NCBI RefSeq assembly: GCF_026262505.1
Contig: NC_067204.1
Coordinates: 15,084,522 to 15,148,521 of the forward strand
Length of the DNA: 64,000 nt
Source of the DNA: Trichomonas vaginalis G3
Taxonomy: Eukaryota; Parabasalia; Trichomonadida; Trichomonadidae
Direction of reading: 5' to 3'
The notes beneath the pieces were generated by a model. That model was not told where the DNA came from, ran no database searches, and saw nothing but the letters and a program-made list of their open reading frames with translations. This document shows, piece by piece, positions 27,514 through 38,657 of this stretch; the first letter of the stretch is position 1, and every line of letters begins with the position of its first letter. Both the position numbers and the translations under genes were made by a program.

Positions 27514-28776
27514 ATGTCTGGATCTCTACGCTTATTACACGTAGCAGATTCAGTGAAAGAAAAGAATGCAGGTGATATTTCAAATATTGTTAATGGGATT
27601 GAAGAAGAACTTGAAACGATTTTATCAAATTTTCCTCCGAATTCTATTGAAGTTCTTAAAAAACTCCACACACATTGCGAAGTAAGCAATTACAGATTTA
27701 ATGACGCAGTTTTATATATAGCAAACTGTGCTTTATTAGTCGATGAAAATTTTAGATCAATACGTGATTATGTTGCAAGTATATTTACAAATATTGTTAC
27801 ATATCCATCCTTTTCTCTACATTATTTTTCCAATAATGAAATATTTGATTCGTTATACCAAGCAATGATAAATGAGAGGACATCAGACCCAGCAAATTCT
27901 ATATTTTATTCCCTAATTTCTAAATTCCCATCAAAATCGATACAATTTCTTGATGAAACAATTATCAAAAATTTAATTGAATATTTTTCAACAAACTACA
28001 TACAAAATGAAATATACAACCACAAATTAGCTACAGAATATCTTGATTTCTTCGATTCAGTTGCAAATATACCAGAAGATCTTTATCAACCAGTTCTTGC
28101 TAATATTCACGATTATATACAGTTTCTATTGAATGACAAAGATGCATACAGCCTCGGATTTATATTAGCTTTTAGATTTTCGAAATATAATTTAGTTTTT
28201 GAAATTCCAGAGATAACTGAGAAGCGAGAGCAGTACATTAAGTACCTCTTGCACTTATCTTCATTATCAAATTACGATCTTTTGATTAGTTTTGATGAAT
28301 TTTTTGAATTTTTCAAAAATTTAGAAAATGATATTTCTATTTCGTTAGTTTTAGGTAAGATTATGTCAATACACTCCAACAAGTTTACAGATGAACAGAA
28401 GAATGTATTAATACAGTACTTTATTGAAAATAATGAGAATTATCCTTTTAAAAATGCAAATCCGATCCTTTTTGGTTTTTGCTATTTTGAAATGGAGACA
28501 ATTATACAATATAAAGACTTTTTGGACCTTTATTTCACTCATTCATTCAAAGAACCAAATGAATTCAGTCTCCAATTCATTAGATTCATTTTAAGTTCAG
28601 TAATGTATGCAGCTCAACATAATAATATAGATTATATTGACCATTTTCTTTCTTTAATTCAAGATTATGAAGAATATTTTGATTCTTTTTCTAGTTATTC
28701 AAATGAGCATGCACAATTAATAGAAATACTACTGAATGCATTTACTAAGTTTTCAGAAGTGCTTAAAGGTCAATAA
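27514..28776 (+). CDS. ARM/HEAT-type helical repeat protein (paralogue 2)
   Basis: The start MSGSLRLLHVADSVKEKN is chosen as the first methionine of the globular protein. The 420-residue product is all-helical, with the same general layout as the proteins at 23563 and 32544, but more diverged. The initiator is not clear; CCATTTTTCC lies just upstream. Function unknown beyond probable protein binding. Confidence 0.65.
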   Translation: MSGSLRLLHVADSVKEKNAGDISNIVNGIEEELETILSNFPPNSIEVLKKLHTHCEVSNYRFNDAVLYIANCALLVDENFRSIRDYVASIFTNIVTYPSFSLHYFSNNEIFDSLYQAMINERTSDPANSIFYSLISKFPSKSIQFLDETIIKNLIEYFSTNYIQNEIYNHKLATEYLDFFDSVANIPEDLYQPVLANIHDYIQFLLNDKDAYSLGFILAFRFSKYNLVFEIPEITEKREQYIKYLLHLSSLSNYDLLISFDEFFEFFKNLENDISISLVLGKIMSIHSNKFTDEQKNVLIQYFIENNENYPFKNANPILFGFCYFEMETIIQYKDFLDLYFTHSFKEPNEFSLQFIRFILSSVMYAAQHNNIDYIDHFLSLIQDYEEYFDSFSSYSNEHAQLIEILLNAFTKFSEVLKGQ

Positions 28777-29009
28777 TAAAATAGATTGTTTTTATTTTCT
28801 TTTAATTTATCAATTTTTCTTTTTTTTCTAGATAATTTGATATCAAAGAGCCAATTTAACCGAAGCAAATTAAATTTTAATTGATATCATCCTGTCCAAC
28901 TTAATTACAATTTATATTTAATTCGTTCATTATAATGGAACAATATATATCACTCCCTATTAAAAACAAACTTATATAAAAATCTTGAATCATTTTTAGT
29001 TTTTAATAA
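28777..29009. other. Intergenic, A/T-rich
   Basis: No gene seen; the 3' end of the pseudogene neighbourhood begins at about 29010. Confidence 0.4.
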
Positions 29010-29480
29010 ATTTTAATATTCCATCACTTTGCGATTATTTCCTTTCACTTGGCGCAAATATCAATGAAACAAATGATCATGTGGAAACAACTGTTCAAAT
29101 AGCAGTAAGAAACAATTGTAAAAAGATAATCGATCTTCTTCTTTCACATGATGCAAATGTTAATGAAAAAGATTATAACGCAAAAACAGCTCTAGATATT
29201 GCAGTATTTTACATAAGAAAAAAAAATAGTTGGGCTTCTTCTTTCACATGGAGCAAATACCAATAAAAAAGATTTAGATGGAAGAACTGCTCTTCATATT
29301 GCAGCAAGTAATAATAGTAAAGAAATAGTAAAACTTCTTCTCTCACATGGTGCAAATGTCAATGAAAAAAGATGAATATGGAAGAACAGCTCTTCATATT
29401 TATGTAGATGAAAACAGTAAAGAAATCATTGGAATTCTTCTTTCACATGGAGCAATTGATGTGTATTCCATTCGGTTTTA
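29010..29480 (+). pseudogene. Ankyrin-repeat gene fragment (DUF3447 family)
   Basis: It starts inside the family at IPSLCDYFLSLGANINE, so the N-terminal module is absent. Three to four ankyrin units follow (NVNEKDYNAKTALDIA, DGRTALHIAASNN) with frame changes near 29220 and 29365. It ends in LSHGAIDVYSIRF. It is a degraded third member of the group of 19381 and 42318 and lies about 90 bp before a TTAA-bounded MITE, as does the gene at 42318 (about 165 bp). Confidence 0.8.
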
Positions 29481-29568
29481 ACAGCACTATGAAGGATAAG
29501 CTGGCAATTGCTTTTTAGCCTATATTTGGATGTTCCAGGAAGTTAATGTGAAATTCCTTTCTTATCAT

Positions 29569-29696
29569 TTAAGGGTGCACTTACGCCACTATGACGTGGC
29601 TTTCAATTCAAGTGATTAAGGTTAATTTTCAAAGGCGCTTCACGCCGGTTATCAAAATTTTGAATTAAAGGCAGATGGGCATAAGTGCAGCCTTAA
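29569..29696. mobile_element. 128-bp TTAA-bounded MITE (copy 1)
   Basis: TTAA at both ends encloses imperfect inverted repeats, GGGTGCACTTACGCC against GGCATAAGTGCAGCC. The internal part has CTTCACGCCGG. A copy of the same length is at 44483-44610. A TTAA duplication is the mark of piggyBac-type insertion, so this is likely a non-autonomous piggyBac-class element. Confidence 0.8.
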
Positions 29697-30211
29697 TAAA
29701 GTTTGATTTATGGATTGTGATTTTCAAATTCTCTCACTCTATACAAGCAATGCAATATCCAAATTAACTTTCTATTAATCGGAGTCAAAATAACATCCAA
29801 ATATATAGATAACCAATAATACTGTCATATAATACACAATTCTGTTGGAATTTTTGTTGGTGAAAGAGTAAGCGAATGAGTTCCAAATAAATGGCATGCA
29901 TATCTCATAATTATGGATTCTATATTGCTTATTCAAATTCGACATGAATTCAAACAGACATTTCATTTTTGACACATTAGATTATTCAACGATCAATAAA
30001 GAGACCATATATATTGAATTATAAAGAGAAATTATAAAAATAAAACTTTACAATTCTAAAATTTGGAGAACTTGCGGATTGAAAATTGAGAACTGTTTAC
30101 AATATTCAATAGTGTGCACTGACCCATTTGAAATTAAATCATAGCTCTCATTCATTTGCGTCAGAGCATTATATCGGTTATAATTTCGATCAGTAATTTC
30201 ATTTTACAAAA
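29697..30211. other. Intergenic region with the TPK promoter
   Basis: No supported gene. A minus-strand frame at 29775-29975 has one membrane-like stretch but no other support. The end holds a TCATT initiator (A at 30201), 11 nt before the next ATG. Confidence 0.5.
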
Positions 30212-30919
30212 ATGCTCAGATACCCATTTACACCTAATAAGCCATATACAGCTCTTGCTTTGAATTTCACATTTCCACGTTTCTTCGATAAGATGTGGGA
30301 CCAAGCAAAAACTCGCGTTGCTGCTGATGGCGGCGTAAATAGAATCCATAAATACTTCTTAGAGAAGAATATCAATAATTACAAGGTTCCTGACTTTGTA
30401 GGCGGAGACTTCGATAGTGTTAAACCGGATATTCGCAAAATAATGGAATCAAGAGGCTCGAAATTCATTCATACAGAAAACCAAGATTACTGCGATGTCC
30501 AGAAAACCATCAATCTGATTATAGAGCGCAAGATATTAGATCCTATTATTGTTATGGGCGGATACGGTGGAAGATTTGATCATACAGCAGGTGTTCTTAA
30601 TGCAGCTCTATGGGCAGAGAAGGCTCCAATATTCTTACTCGATAATACTAACATTATGACATGGATTAAACCAGGAATGAAAGGAATTGAAATACCTCCA
30701 ACGTGGACAACCGGAAAATGCAGCCTTCTTCCACTTGTAAATCCAGTAAGAAACATAAGAACATCAGGATTAAAGATTAATCTTAACGGACCTCTCGAAC
30801 TTGGAAAACACATCTCTGTTTCCAATAAGATGACAGGCAATTCAGTTTTAATCAAAACTACAGATCCGATTTTGTTTACTTGCCAAATCCCAGAGGATCC
30901 TTTTAAGAACCGCAAATAA
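30212..30919 (+). CDS. TPK1: Thiamine pyrophosphokinase
   Basis: This 235-residue enzyme transfers pyrophosphate from ATP to thiamine, giving the cofactor TPP. Diagnostic motifs are all present: AADGGVNR (38-44), GGDFDSV (64-70), QDYCDVQKT (91-99) and GGYGGRFDH (116-124). The C-terminal beta domain has GLKINLNGPL and SVSNK. Length fits the eukaryotic family. The ATG lies 11 nt after a TCATT initiator. TPP would serve enzymes such as transketolase; the parasite probably takes up thiamine. Confidence 0.93.
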   Translation: MLRYPFTPNKPYTALALNFTFPRFFDKMWDQAKTRVAADGGVNRIHKYFLEKNINNYKVPDFVGGDFDSVKPDIRKIMESRGSKFIHTENQDYCDVQKTINLIIERKILDPIIVMGGYGGRFDHTAGVLNAALWAEKAPIFLLDNTNIMTWIKPGMKGIEIPPTWTTGKCSLLPLVNPVRNIRTSGLKINLNGPLELGKHISVSNKMTGNSVLIKTTDPILFTCQIPEDPFKNRK

Positions 30920-31247
30920 TTTTGTAAAATATCTTGAATTTTTTTTACTATCTACTATCGAACTAAACAATTTTGAGTTATATCTTTTTAATTATTTATT
31001 AGTCAGTTGTATATCTATAATTTGATATAAAATTTATCTTCATTTCATCGAAATTTCTCATCACTTTCCCTAAAAATTGATCTTTGATGATGTAAGTGTT
31101 CAATTACACTAACGTCTTTGATATTTCAATTGGTCGAATTGTTTCCAAACCAAAAATTGGGAATCTGATCGAAATGCAAAAATTATTCGATATCTAATAG
31201 GTAGGTAATAATGTTATTAAACATTACAATATAAAAAAATAATAGCG
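30920..31247. other. Intergenic, A/T-rich
   Basis: This 328-bp spacer shows no gene. No clear initiator is seen before 31248. Confidence 0.45.
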
Positions 31248-32270
31248 ATGAATCAAAATATTACCATGAAGCCAGAGGGACCGAAGTATCGAATTATCAC
31301 CGTTTCTCGAATATATGCAGATGTCAATACTCCAGAAGAAATACAGAAAGAGACAGACGAATCATCAGATTTCAAATTTTCTACACCAGATAATTACGAA
31401 CTCATCAAACCACTTGGAAGCGGTAAATATTCAGTTGTTTTCCTTGGTTGTATGAATGGCAAGACAAAGGTTGCTATTAAAATATTAAAATCAATACCTT
31501 TATATAAAGTATATCGAGAAATTGCAATATTGAAAAAAGTTTCCTCAGTACCAAATGTTGTAGGATTTACTGATGCAATTAAAGACGAGCAAAGCCGAAC
31601 AATTTCTATTGTTACAGAATATTTTGACAATGTTGCATTTAAATCGCTTGGTCCAGTTATTTCAATGAATGATATTAGAAATATAATGTACTCTTTACTC
31701 CAATCATTAGATTGCTGCCATAGCAAAGGAATTATGCATCGAGATATTAAACCAGGAAATATACTCGTTCATCAGAACAAAGCTCAAATATGCATCATAG
31801 ATTGGGGCTTATCAGACTATTATTTAGCTCACCAACAATATTCTTGCAGAGTTTCAACATTACGTTACAAAGCTCCAGAATTACTCCTTAACTATCAATA
31901 TTATGATTATGGAATTGATGTTTGGGGTGCTGGATGCGTTTTTGCCGAACTCTTATTTAAATATCCATTCTTTGAAGGCAAAACAGTAGACGAGATGATT
32001 GCATCTGTTGCAGGGTTATGTGGAATGGATTCCATTATTAACTATGTCGAAAAGTACGGTCTTTCAGTTCCAGAAGGTGCAATGGCACTTTTCCCTTCAA
32101 ATCAGAAAGCTAATTGGAATTGGTACTTTTCAATGTGCAGGCAGGCGAAGAAAGACGAAAATGCCTTCGATTTAATTCAAAAATTGTTAACTGTTGATCA
32201 TAATGAAAGGATAACTGCCCATGAAGCTTTAGAACACCCATTCTTTGATTCCATTAGAGGGAAAAAGTGA
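31248..32270 (+). CDS. CK2-alpha-type protein kinase
   Basis: This 340-residue Ser/Thr kinase has a glycine loop GSGKYSVVFLG (57-67), catalytic lysine K78, HRDIKPGN (164-171) and DWG (185-187) in place of DFG. DWG is the hallmark of the casein kinase 2 catalytic subunit. APE is at 209-211. The protein has an N-terminal extension of about 45 residues and lacks the usual long run of basic residues after the lysine, so it is a diverged member. CK2 is constitutively active and phosphorylates acidic sites. Confidence 0.88.
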   Translation: MNQNITMKPEGPKYRIITVSRIYADVNTPEEIQKETDESSDFKFSTPDNYELIKPLGSGKYSVVFLGCMNGKTKVAIKILKSIPLYKVYREIAILKKVSSVPNVVGFTDAIKDEQSRTISIVTEYFDNVAFKSLGPVISMNDIRNIMYSLLQSLDCCHSKGIMHRDIKPGNILVHQNKAQICIIDWGLSDYYLAHQQYSCRVSTLRYKAPELLLNYQYYDYGIDVWGAGCVFAELLFKYPFFEGKTVDEMIASVAGLCGMDSIINYVEKYGLSVPEGAMALFPSNQKANWNWYFSMCRQAKKDENAFDLIQKLLTVDHNERITAHEALEHPFFDSIRGKK

Positions 32271-32543
32271 TTAATATTTATTTCTTTTTTGTTTGTTTAT
32301 AAATTGTTTGTGTATAATTTTTCATTTCGTTTTTATCATATTTATTTTCTTATCCAATTATACAAACATGATTTGCTTTTTGAAGAGAGTTGATTCATTG
32401 ATAGAAGATGTCAATCATATTTGGATAAGTATATTTGAAGTCCTTCTTTGGAAACACTATTGAAACTTTAGTTCATATCAATATGTTATTTTATTCCAAT
32501 AAAATTCACTTATTATTTATTAAGTCTTTGTTCCACAATTCAA

Positions 32544-33920
32544 ATGGATTTGGACAAAGATGAGACAGTGATACAAAATACATTATTCTTTGAAAAAGAA
32601 TCATACAATCAAACCAGTAACACTTATTTAATGCATAAAAATGCATTGCAGAAGAGAGAAATGCATTTAAATCTATTACATGAAGCATTTGAAGCAGTAA
32701 CTAATGAAAGTGAGTTTATGTCTAAAACAGCATTAAATGATATTTCAGTTATTCTTTCGATAAACCCAGATTTTATTGAAGAAATTCCACCATTTATCGT
32801 AAGATCAATTTTCGATTTATTGCAGACTGACGATATGAAGTACACCAACTTTATATTGAAAGCTTTATATCAAATAATGAAATTCTCAGAACAATATACA
32901 GCAGATTTGATATCCTTAGATTTAGTATCAATTCTTATACAAAAACTGCCACTCCCCACTGCATGCAATATAATTTATCTCCTTGCCACAAGAAATCCAG
33001 ATACATTCGAAATTCTTTCAAATAGAGATGTTGGACCAATTCTTTACAATCTATATTCAGAGTTTTCCACTTTATACCAAGAGCATAATGATCCGAGTAT
33101 AGGTGAAGTTACCAAAAATATAATGATTGCATTAATACCATTTACAAACTATCTAGATATACCAGATGATCTACTCCTGAACTTAACTAATACTATATTG
33201 AATCAGTTCCCCTATGAAGAATACACATTTTTATTTTTTATCTTGACGAAAAAGGAACTTCCCCTTCAGCGTTTGATGGAAAGTGATTTAATTCAAGTCT
33301 TAATACATAACTTTATGTTTTTTCTTGAAGTCAAGGTTAAAATGATAACTCTATTCTCAGTTCTAGCGAATAGAAATGATGAGATAGCAATGGCTTTAAT
33401 TCAATGGGAAATTTCGAAATTAATTTTGCATTTCCTAGAAATTGGTGACATGTCGATAGAAGTCCTTCAATTATCAACAGATCTCGTTAAATACTCACAG
33501 CTTCATGTTAGAAACTTTCTAAATGGAGATTTTTCGGAAAGAATTAGAAAAATTTTCAAAAAAGGTTCTTTTGCGATCAAATGTTCAGCGGTTAGTTTCA
33601 TCATGAAGTGCATGGAGCTTTGCTTATATGATAATGAGATTTACGAGTTAATTGAACAAACAAACTTCTTAGAATACGTTTCTCAGTTCCTTTCATCAAC
33701 AAATGATGAAGTAATTGCGACAATATTGAATACAGTTGGTTCCGTGTGGAATGAAGCTGTAGTTTCTCCAGAAGGACGACCTCAATTCCTTTCCAATCTT
33801 GTTGATGAATTTTCAACTGAAGAAATAATAGAAATACTTGAAGGACACGAGATAGAAGGAAGTGATCTTGTTTGCACTCTTGCAAAAGATCTCTTAGAAA
33901 AAATTCATAATTTTGTTTGA
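32544..33920 (+). CDS. ARM/HEAT-type helical repeat protein (paralogue 3)
   Basis: A 458-residue all-helical protein with about nine helix pairs (SEFMSKTALNDISVILS, KGSFAIKCSAVSFIMKCM). The N-terminal 45 residues contain a KREMHLNLLHEAF segment. It shares order and length of blocks with the protein at 23563. The three members within 10 kb suggest local duplication. The ATG is directly preceded by ATTCAA; no strong initiator is seen. Confidence 0.7.
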   Translation: MDLDKDETVIQNTLFFEKESYNQTSNTYLMHKNALQKREMHLNLLHEAFEAVTNESEFMSKTALNDISVILSINPDFIEEIPPFIVRSIFDLLQTDDMKYTNFILKALYQIMKFSEQYTADLISLDLVSILIQKLPLPTACNIIYLLATRNPDTFEILSNRDVGPILYNLYSEFSTLYQEHNDPSIGEVTKNIMIALIPFTNYLDIPDDLLLNLTNTILNQFPYEEYTFLFFILTKKELPLQRLMESDLIQVLIHNFMFFLEVKVKMITLFSVLANRNDEIAMALIQWEISKLILHFLEIGDMSIEVLQLSTDLVKYSQLHVRNFLNGDFSERIRKIFKKGSFAIKCSAVSFIMKCMELCLYDNEIYELIEQTNFLEYVSQFLSSTNDEVIATILNTVGSVWNEAVVSPEGRPQFLSNLVDEFSTEEIIEILEGHEIEGSDLVCTLAKDLLEKIHNFV

Positions 33921-34576
33921 TTGTTGTAATATATAAAATAGAGCTTTTTTGAAATAATGTATTTCTTTTATATCTTTAACTAGAACTATATCGGATTAAC
34001 TGTTTACCAGTGTGAATATGCATAGAAAAGGAATAAAGAAAATTAAGTTGTAGTTGTTAATAAAATCTCCAAGTATGGCAAAACATAACAAAATATCAAT
34101 TAAATGTGCAGATAGCGAGGAATGACAGTATCATGTTTATTTAAGAATGAGGGCATCCATATCTAAACAAATTCAAGTTCTAAAAATGAAATCGACTTCC
34201 ATTCAAACATTTACGATTTTTTCAAGATTTTGCTATTATTCATATTGAAATACTTTTGTTCTCATGGAGTTTATTGAACATCCCATTTGAGAAGCTGACA
34301 ACATGCTATTATTATTCAATTGAATTAAAAGAATTCAGAATAAATTTCGAAATAATAATAAAAAAAAAATATAATAGATTCTAAAGGAAGGTAATTACCC
34401 AATCATCATATTGACCCAAAATATTCGGCTGATTTTTATGTAAATTATTAAGTTTATTTTGATTTAACTATTAACAAAAATATTAGATCTTTATGATATA
34501 GAAATTTGCATTAGAAAACCTTTTCACCATCACTAACTAAAGGACTAGCCTTTTTACAAAAACAGATATCAGTTAG
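33921..34576. other. Convergent intergenic region, 656 bp
   Basis: A/T-rich sequence between convergent genes. No frame with family features, no repeat recognised. Confidence 0.45.
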
Positions 34577-35437
34577 CTATTCTGAAATTTTTAATTGAGG
34601 AAGAGAATTTAGAATTTCTAAGCATCGTAAAGATTTACATCTGGCGGCCATTTGAGCTGGAGTTTCACCTCTTTTATTTTTAGCTAATGGATCCGCCTTT
34701 AATTCCAAGATTTTACGAAGTGCTTCATCATTATCCCTCAATATGCAGTAATGTAATGGTCTAAGTGCATCGTCATCAGTTTCTTCAATATTTGCTCCAT
34801 TTTGGTACAATAAATCAATTATTTCAACATATCCATTTGCACAAGCTCTATGAAGGGCCGTAGATTGATAGCAATTCTTGGCATGGACATTTGCAGATTT
34901 TTTAAGGAGATATTTTATCGTATTAATATTACCATTTTCAGATGCAAGAATTAGTGGGGTGTAATCATTTTCATCCTTTTTTTCTAAAAGATCTGGATAT
35001 TTTTCTAGTAAAAAATCCGAAATTTGATAATCATTTTTCTTGAGAGAATTGAGAAATGCTTGGTCTGGAACTATTGTTTTGTCTATGATATAATTGAGTG
35101 TTTCAACAGAATTAGATAGTTGTGATATTTTCTGAATTGCATTTTCGATAATTGATGAAGAATTTTTTAAAAAATTCGAAGAAAACAACATAAATATCGA
35201 ATTTAACGATTGTAAGGTTAAATTTGAGACATTTAGATATGAGAGGATAAGTAAAGCATTATTCTGATAATGCTCTAAAGCAGTTTTTATAATTTGGGTG
35301 CATTCCTCGGCCGTTACTGTTAATCCTTTGATTGATTGGCAGAATTCTGATATCGAAACATGAAAATCTAATGTATCCATGATTTTTCTACTCCTAAATT
35401 TTTTGACAAAAGCTGACTTTTCCCCATTTTTGATCAT
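34577..35437 (-). CDS. Short ankyrin-repeat protein, 286 aa
   Basis: The N-terminal 135 residues are helical and end in NDYQISDFLLEKYPD. Four ankyrin repeats follow (NDYTPLILASENGN, YQSTALHRACANGY, DALRPLHYCILRDN and RGETPAQMAARCKS). It differs from the DUF3447 group in the N-terminus and is a separate subfamily. The start could also be MDTLDFHV at 35380; neither site has a clear initiator. Confidence 0.8.
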   Translation of the reverse strand: MIKNGEKSAFVKKFRSRKIMDTLDFHVSISEFCQSIKGLTVTAEECTQIIKTALEHYQNNALLILSYLNVSNLTLQSLNSIFMLFSSNFLKNSSSIIENAIQKISQLSNSVETLNYIIDKTIVPDQAFLNSLKKNDYQISDFLLEKYPDLLEKKDENDYTPLILASENGNINTIKYLLKKSANVHAKNCYQSTALHRACANGYVEIIDLLYQNGANIEETDDDALRPLHYCILRDNDEALRKILELKADPLAKNKRGETPAQMAARCKSLRCLEILNSLPQLKISE

Positions 35438-35575
35438 TTTTAGACCCCGATTAAAGGAGAGACTATCTTAAGACAGTATGGGGGGTTTTTAACGTGGATT
35501 TTGTTTTAACGTGAAACCGTTTTTTGACCGTAGAGGTCGAAGGTTCAAATCCAGATTTTCAATTTTTTCCAAGTT

Positions 35576-36328
35576 GCATCTCAATGAAAATCCACGCTAA
35601 AACACTCTAGCGTTATCTGCAAGTCCTACGAACAGGATCTCGGCGGATATAATATCAAATACATGTATGGATGCATATATATGAAATACTAATAAAATCG
35701 ATGTTTATTAAAAAATATTATAATTTATTTCTTCTAAAGTTTTTATTTTATAGATTAATACATAATATCAATCTATATTGTATATCATTTTATCATTCAA
35801 AAGGAATAATAATATCAAATTAAAATTAGATCATTGTTTTTCTGAGCAAGAATGTCAAACATTGAAAATAATGTTTATTTATTTCAATTATAAAATAATT
35901 ATACGATAAATATTCCCATTTATGCATTCTATTTTCTGCATTTAAGAAGATCACAACATATTTGACTAACATTAATAGTTTAGTGTAATAAATCTATACA
36001 AGTTCTGAGTATTTGTGATTCACACACTTTTTCATGTAAATTGCAGACTATTACAAAGAATCTTATTATAATGTATTAACTTTTGAGATATTGTGATGAA
36101 ATATTTATATATTTCAATCATAATTAGGTATGACATGATATTTGTCATATAAATATCTATGAAAATTTACTTTAATATGTTTCTAGATGCATCTCAATGA
36201 AAATCCACGCTAAAACACTCTAGCGTTATCTGCAAGTCCTACGAACAGGATCTCGGCGGATATAATATCAAATACATGTATGGATGCATATATATGAAAT
36301 ACTAATAAAATTGATGTTTATTAAAAAT
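35576..36328 (+). repeat. Left arm of the nested palindrome
   Basis: Begins and ends with the 130-bp unit (35576-35710 and 36188-36328), about 612 bp apart. Near-identical in inverted form to 36612-37311. Confidence 0.85.
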
Positions 36329-36611
36329 TATGATTAAATTTTTCATCAAACTTCTTATTTTATTATAATATCAATTTTTACATAATAATGTATTTATTAT
36401 TTCTTCAATCAAAAGTCTTAGCTGACAATGTATTTAAATTTATTTTTTTGATTAAAATGATATTATATCAAAATATTGATATATAATGTCAATGTTAATA
36501 AACGATATGATAAATTAGGTAATATAGTTTTTATGATTGATAATATATTTTTATAATTGATACATAGTGAGTTATGTTAAATTTGCTTAAATATATATCT
36601 ACACATGCATG

Positions 36612-37311
36612 TGATATTATATCCGCCGAGATCCTGTTCGTAGGACTTGCAGATAACGCTAGAGTGTTTTAGCGTGGATTTTCATTGAGATGCATCTAGA
36701 AACATATTAAAGTAAATTTTCATAGATATTTATATGACAAATATCATGTCATACCTAATTATGATTGAAATATATAAATATTTCATCACAATATCTCAAA
36801 AGTTAATACATTATAATAAGATTCTTTGTAATAGTCTGCAATTTACATGAAAAAGTGTGTGAATCACAAATACTCAGAACTTGTATAGATTTATTACACT
36901 AAACTATTAATGTTAGTCAAATATGTTGTGATCTTCTTAAATGCAGAAAATAGAATGCATAAATGGGAATATTTATCGTATAATTATTTTATAATTGAAA
37001 TAAATAAACATTATTTTCAATGTTTGACATTCTTGCTCAGAAAAACAATGATCTAATTTTAATTTGATATTATTATTCCTTTTGAATGATAAAATGATAT
37101 ACAATATAGATTGATATTATGTATTAATCTATAAAATAAAAACTTTAGAAGAAATAAATTATAATATTTTTTAATAAACATCGATTTTATTAGTATTTCA
37201 TATATATGCATCCATACATGTATTTGATATTATATCCGCCGAGATCCTGTTCGTAGGACTTGCAGATAACGCTAGAGTGTTTTAGCGTGGATTTTCATTG
37301 AGATGCATCTA
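36612..37311 (-). repeat. Right arm of the nested palindrome
   Basis: Inverted copy of the left arm, with the same two units about 614 bp apart. The flank TCTAGAAACATATTAAAG continues past the arm and repeats the inner junction of the left arm, so the structure arose by repeated duplication. Confidence 0.85.
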
Positions 37312-38657
37312 GAAACATATTAAAGTAAATTTTCATAGATATTTATATGATAAATATAGTTTAATTCTTAAGTTTAATTTTGTTTAATAATTGTTTCATT
37401 AAATATCCTATTGATGTTAAATTATTTTTCAGATTTTCTTCATTACCATTAATTGTCGATAAAACAGTTTAGATTTTCTTGATAATCATCATATAATGCA
37501 TCATGCATCCATTAAAAGCAACAAAATCTATATATTTCAAAATGATTCATTTTTCAAATGCCAAAAATATAATTTTAAATCAAGATAGTATAATACTAAT
37601 TGTGTTTATGAAAAAATATTTGTTTGACTATACATTGCTATTCGGGATTCATGGTTCTTGGATTGAATAATATATATAATTTTTAATTGTATCTTTATTA
37701 TACAGGAGAGTGTTGCCGACAATTAAATTTTGTTTATAAATTAAAAGATAGTCCTATATTAGATTTAGCTGGATGCTTGTAAGTATTCGATTTCAAATAA
37801 AATATATATGCATCTAGGAATTAAATCACATCAGATATAATATTATGTACATGCATAGATATACAGGTTTGATATGCTAGTGCTTACAATGCTTATTGTA
37901 GTATGGTATAAATTTAATCTTTCAAAATTCTGATGTTTTAGATGAAAATAGATTCAAGTAATATAGTTCTTGTTAACCCTTTTATTAAAATACAAAAACA
38001 TAATAATCAAAAAATTAATTTCAAATAAATCAAGTGTAATCTTTAATAGAAACTATGCATTTAATATTGCCATCTATATCTTGATTGAAGTGCCATAGAA
38101 ATATCTCAATAAATTATAAGTATAAGCCTAATTCATAAGAATTATCTAAAAATTATTGTGTTAGAACAAGGTAATTGTTTAAAATATGTTTATGTATAAC
38201 AGAGATATAATAAAATCAATTTGTAATAGATTGCAAGCATTTGGATAAATAATTTTTCTAGCTTCGATTTTGAAGAGATGATACTGGGATTATGATAGAA
38301 TATTTATTTTAATGCGTTCTAACCCCAGAATTGTCTCAGAACTGCCAAATTTTAAAAATATTCATATTTATAACATAAGTTTTAACCTTCGATCTTGATT
38401 GGTTATAATGGCTAGTACTATAGGATTATGTATGAACTTGCTTTTTCTTCATAGAATCTTAGGAGCAGCTGATAAAGCTTTTTCCACGCTAAAACTTTTT
38501 TCCACGTTAAAAACCCCCATACTTTTAAGATATCCTATATATGAATGCTTTTTAGGGAAAACATGAAGAATTATCATAATTTAATTAAAAATATGAAAAT
38601 GAGTGAAGAAGCACCGATATAATTAATTGATAAAATTTTTGACGTTTCATAAATTTT

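Larger units (their letters stand above)
35464..38538. mobile_element. 3-kb non-autonomous TIR element with nested palindrome
   Basis: Both ends carry an inverted repeat of the form ATCTTAA, GTATGGGGG and TTTTTAACGTGGA (35468-35504 and 38503-38532). Inside is a large palindrome with arms of about 690 bp (about 35576-36262 and 36612-37311). Each arm ends in a 130-bp unit containing CACGCTAAAACACTCTAGCG, so this unit occurs four times. There is no frame above 60 codons. A MULE-like or foldback DNA transposon derivative is likely. Confidence 0.8.

Noticed and set aside
35520-35570. tRNA 3' half suggested by GGTTCAAATCC and a following T run
   Set aside because: No A box or acceptor pairing is found; the motif lies inside the 3-kb TIR element.
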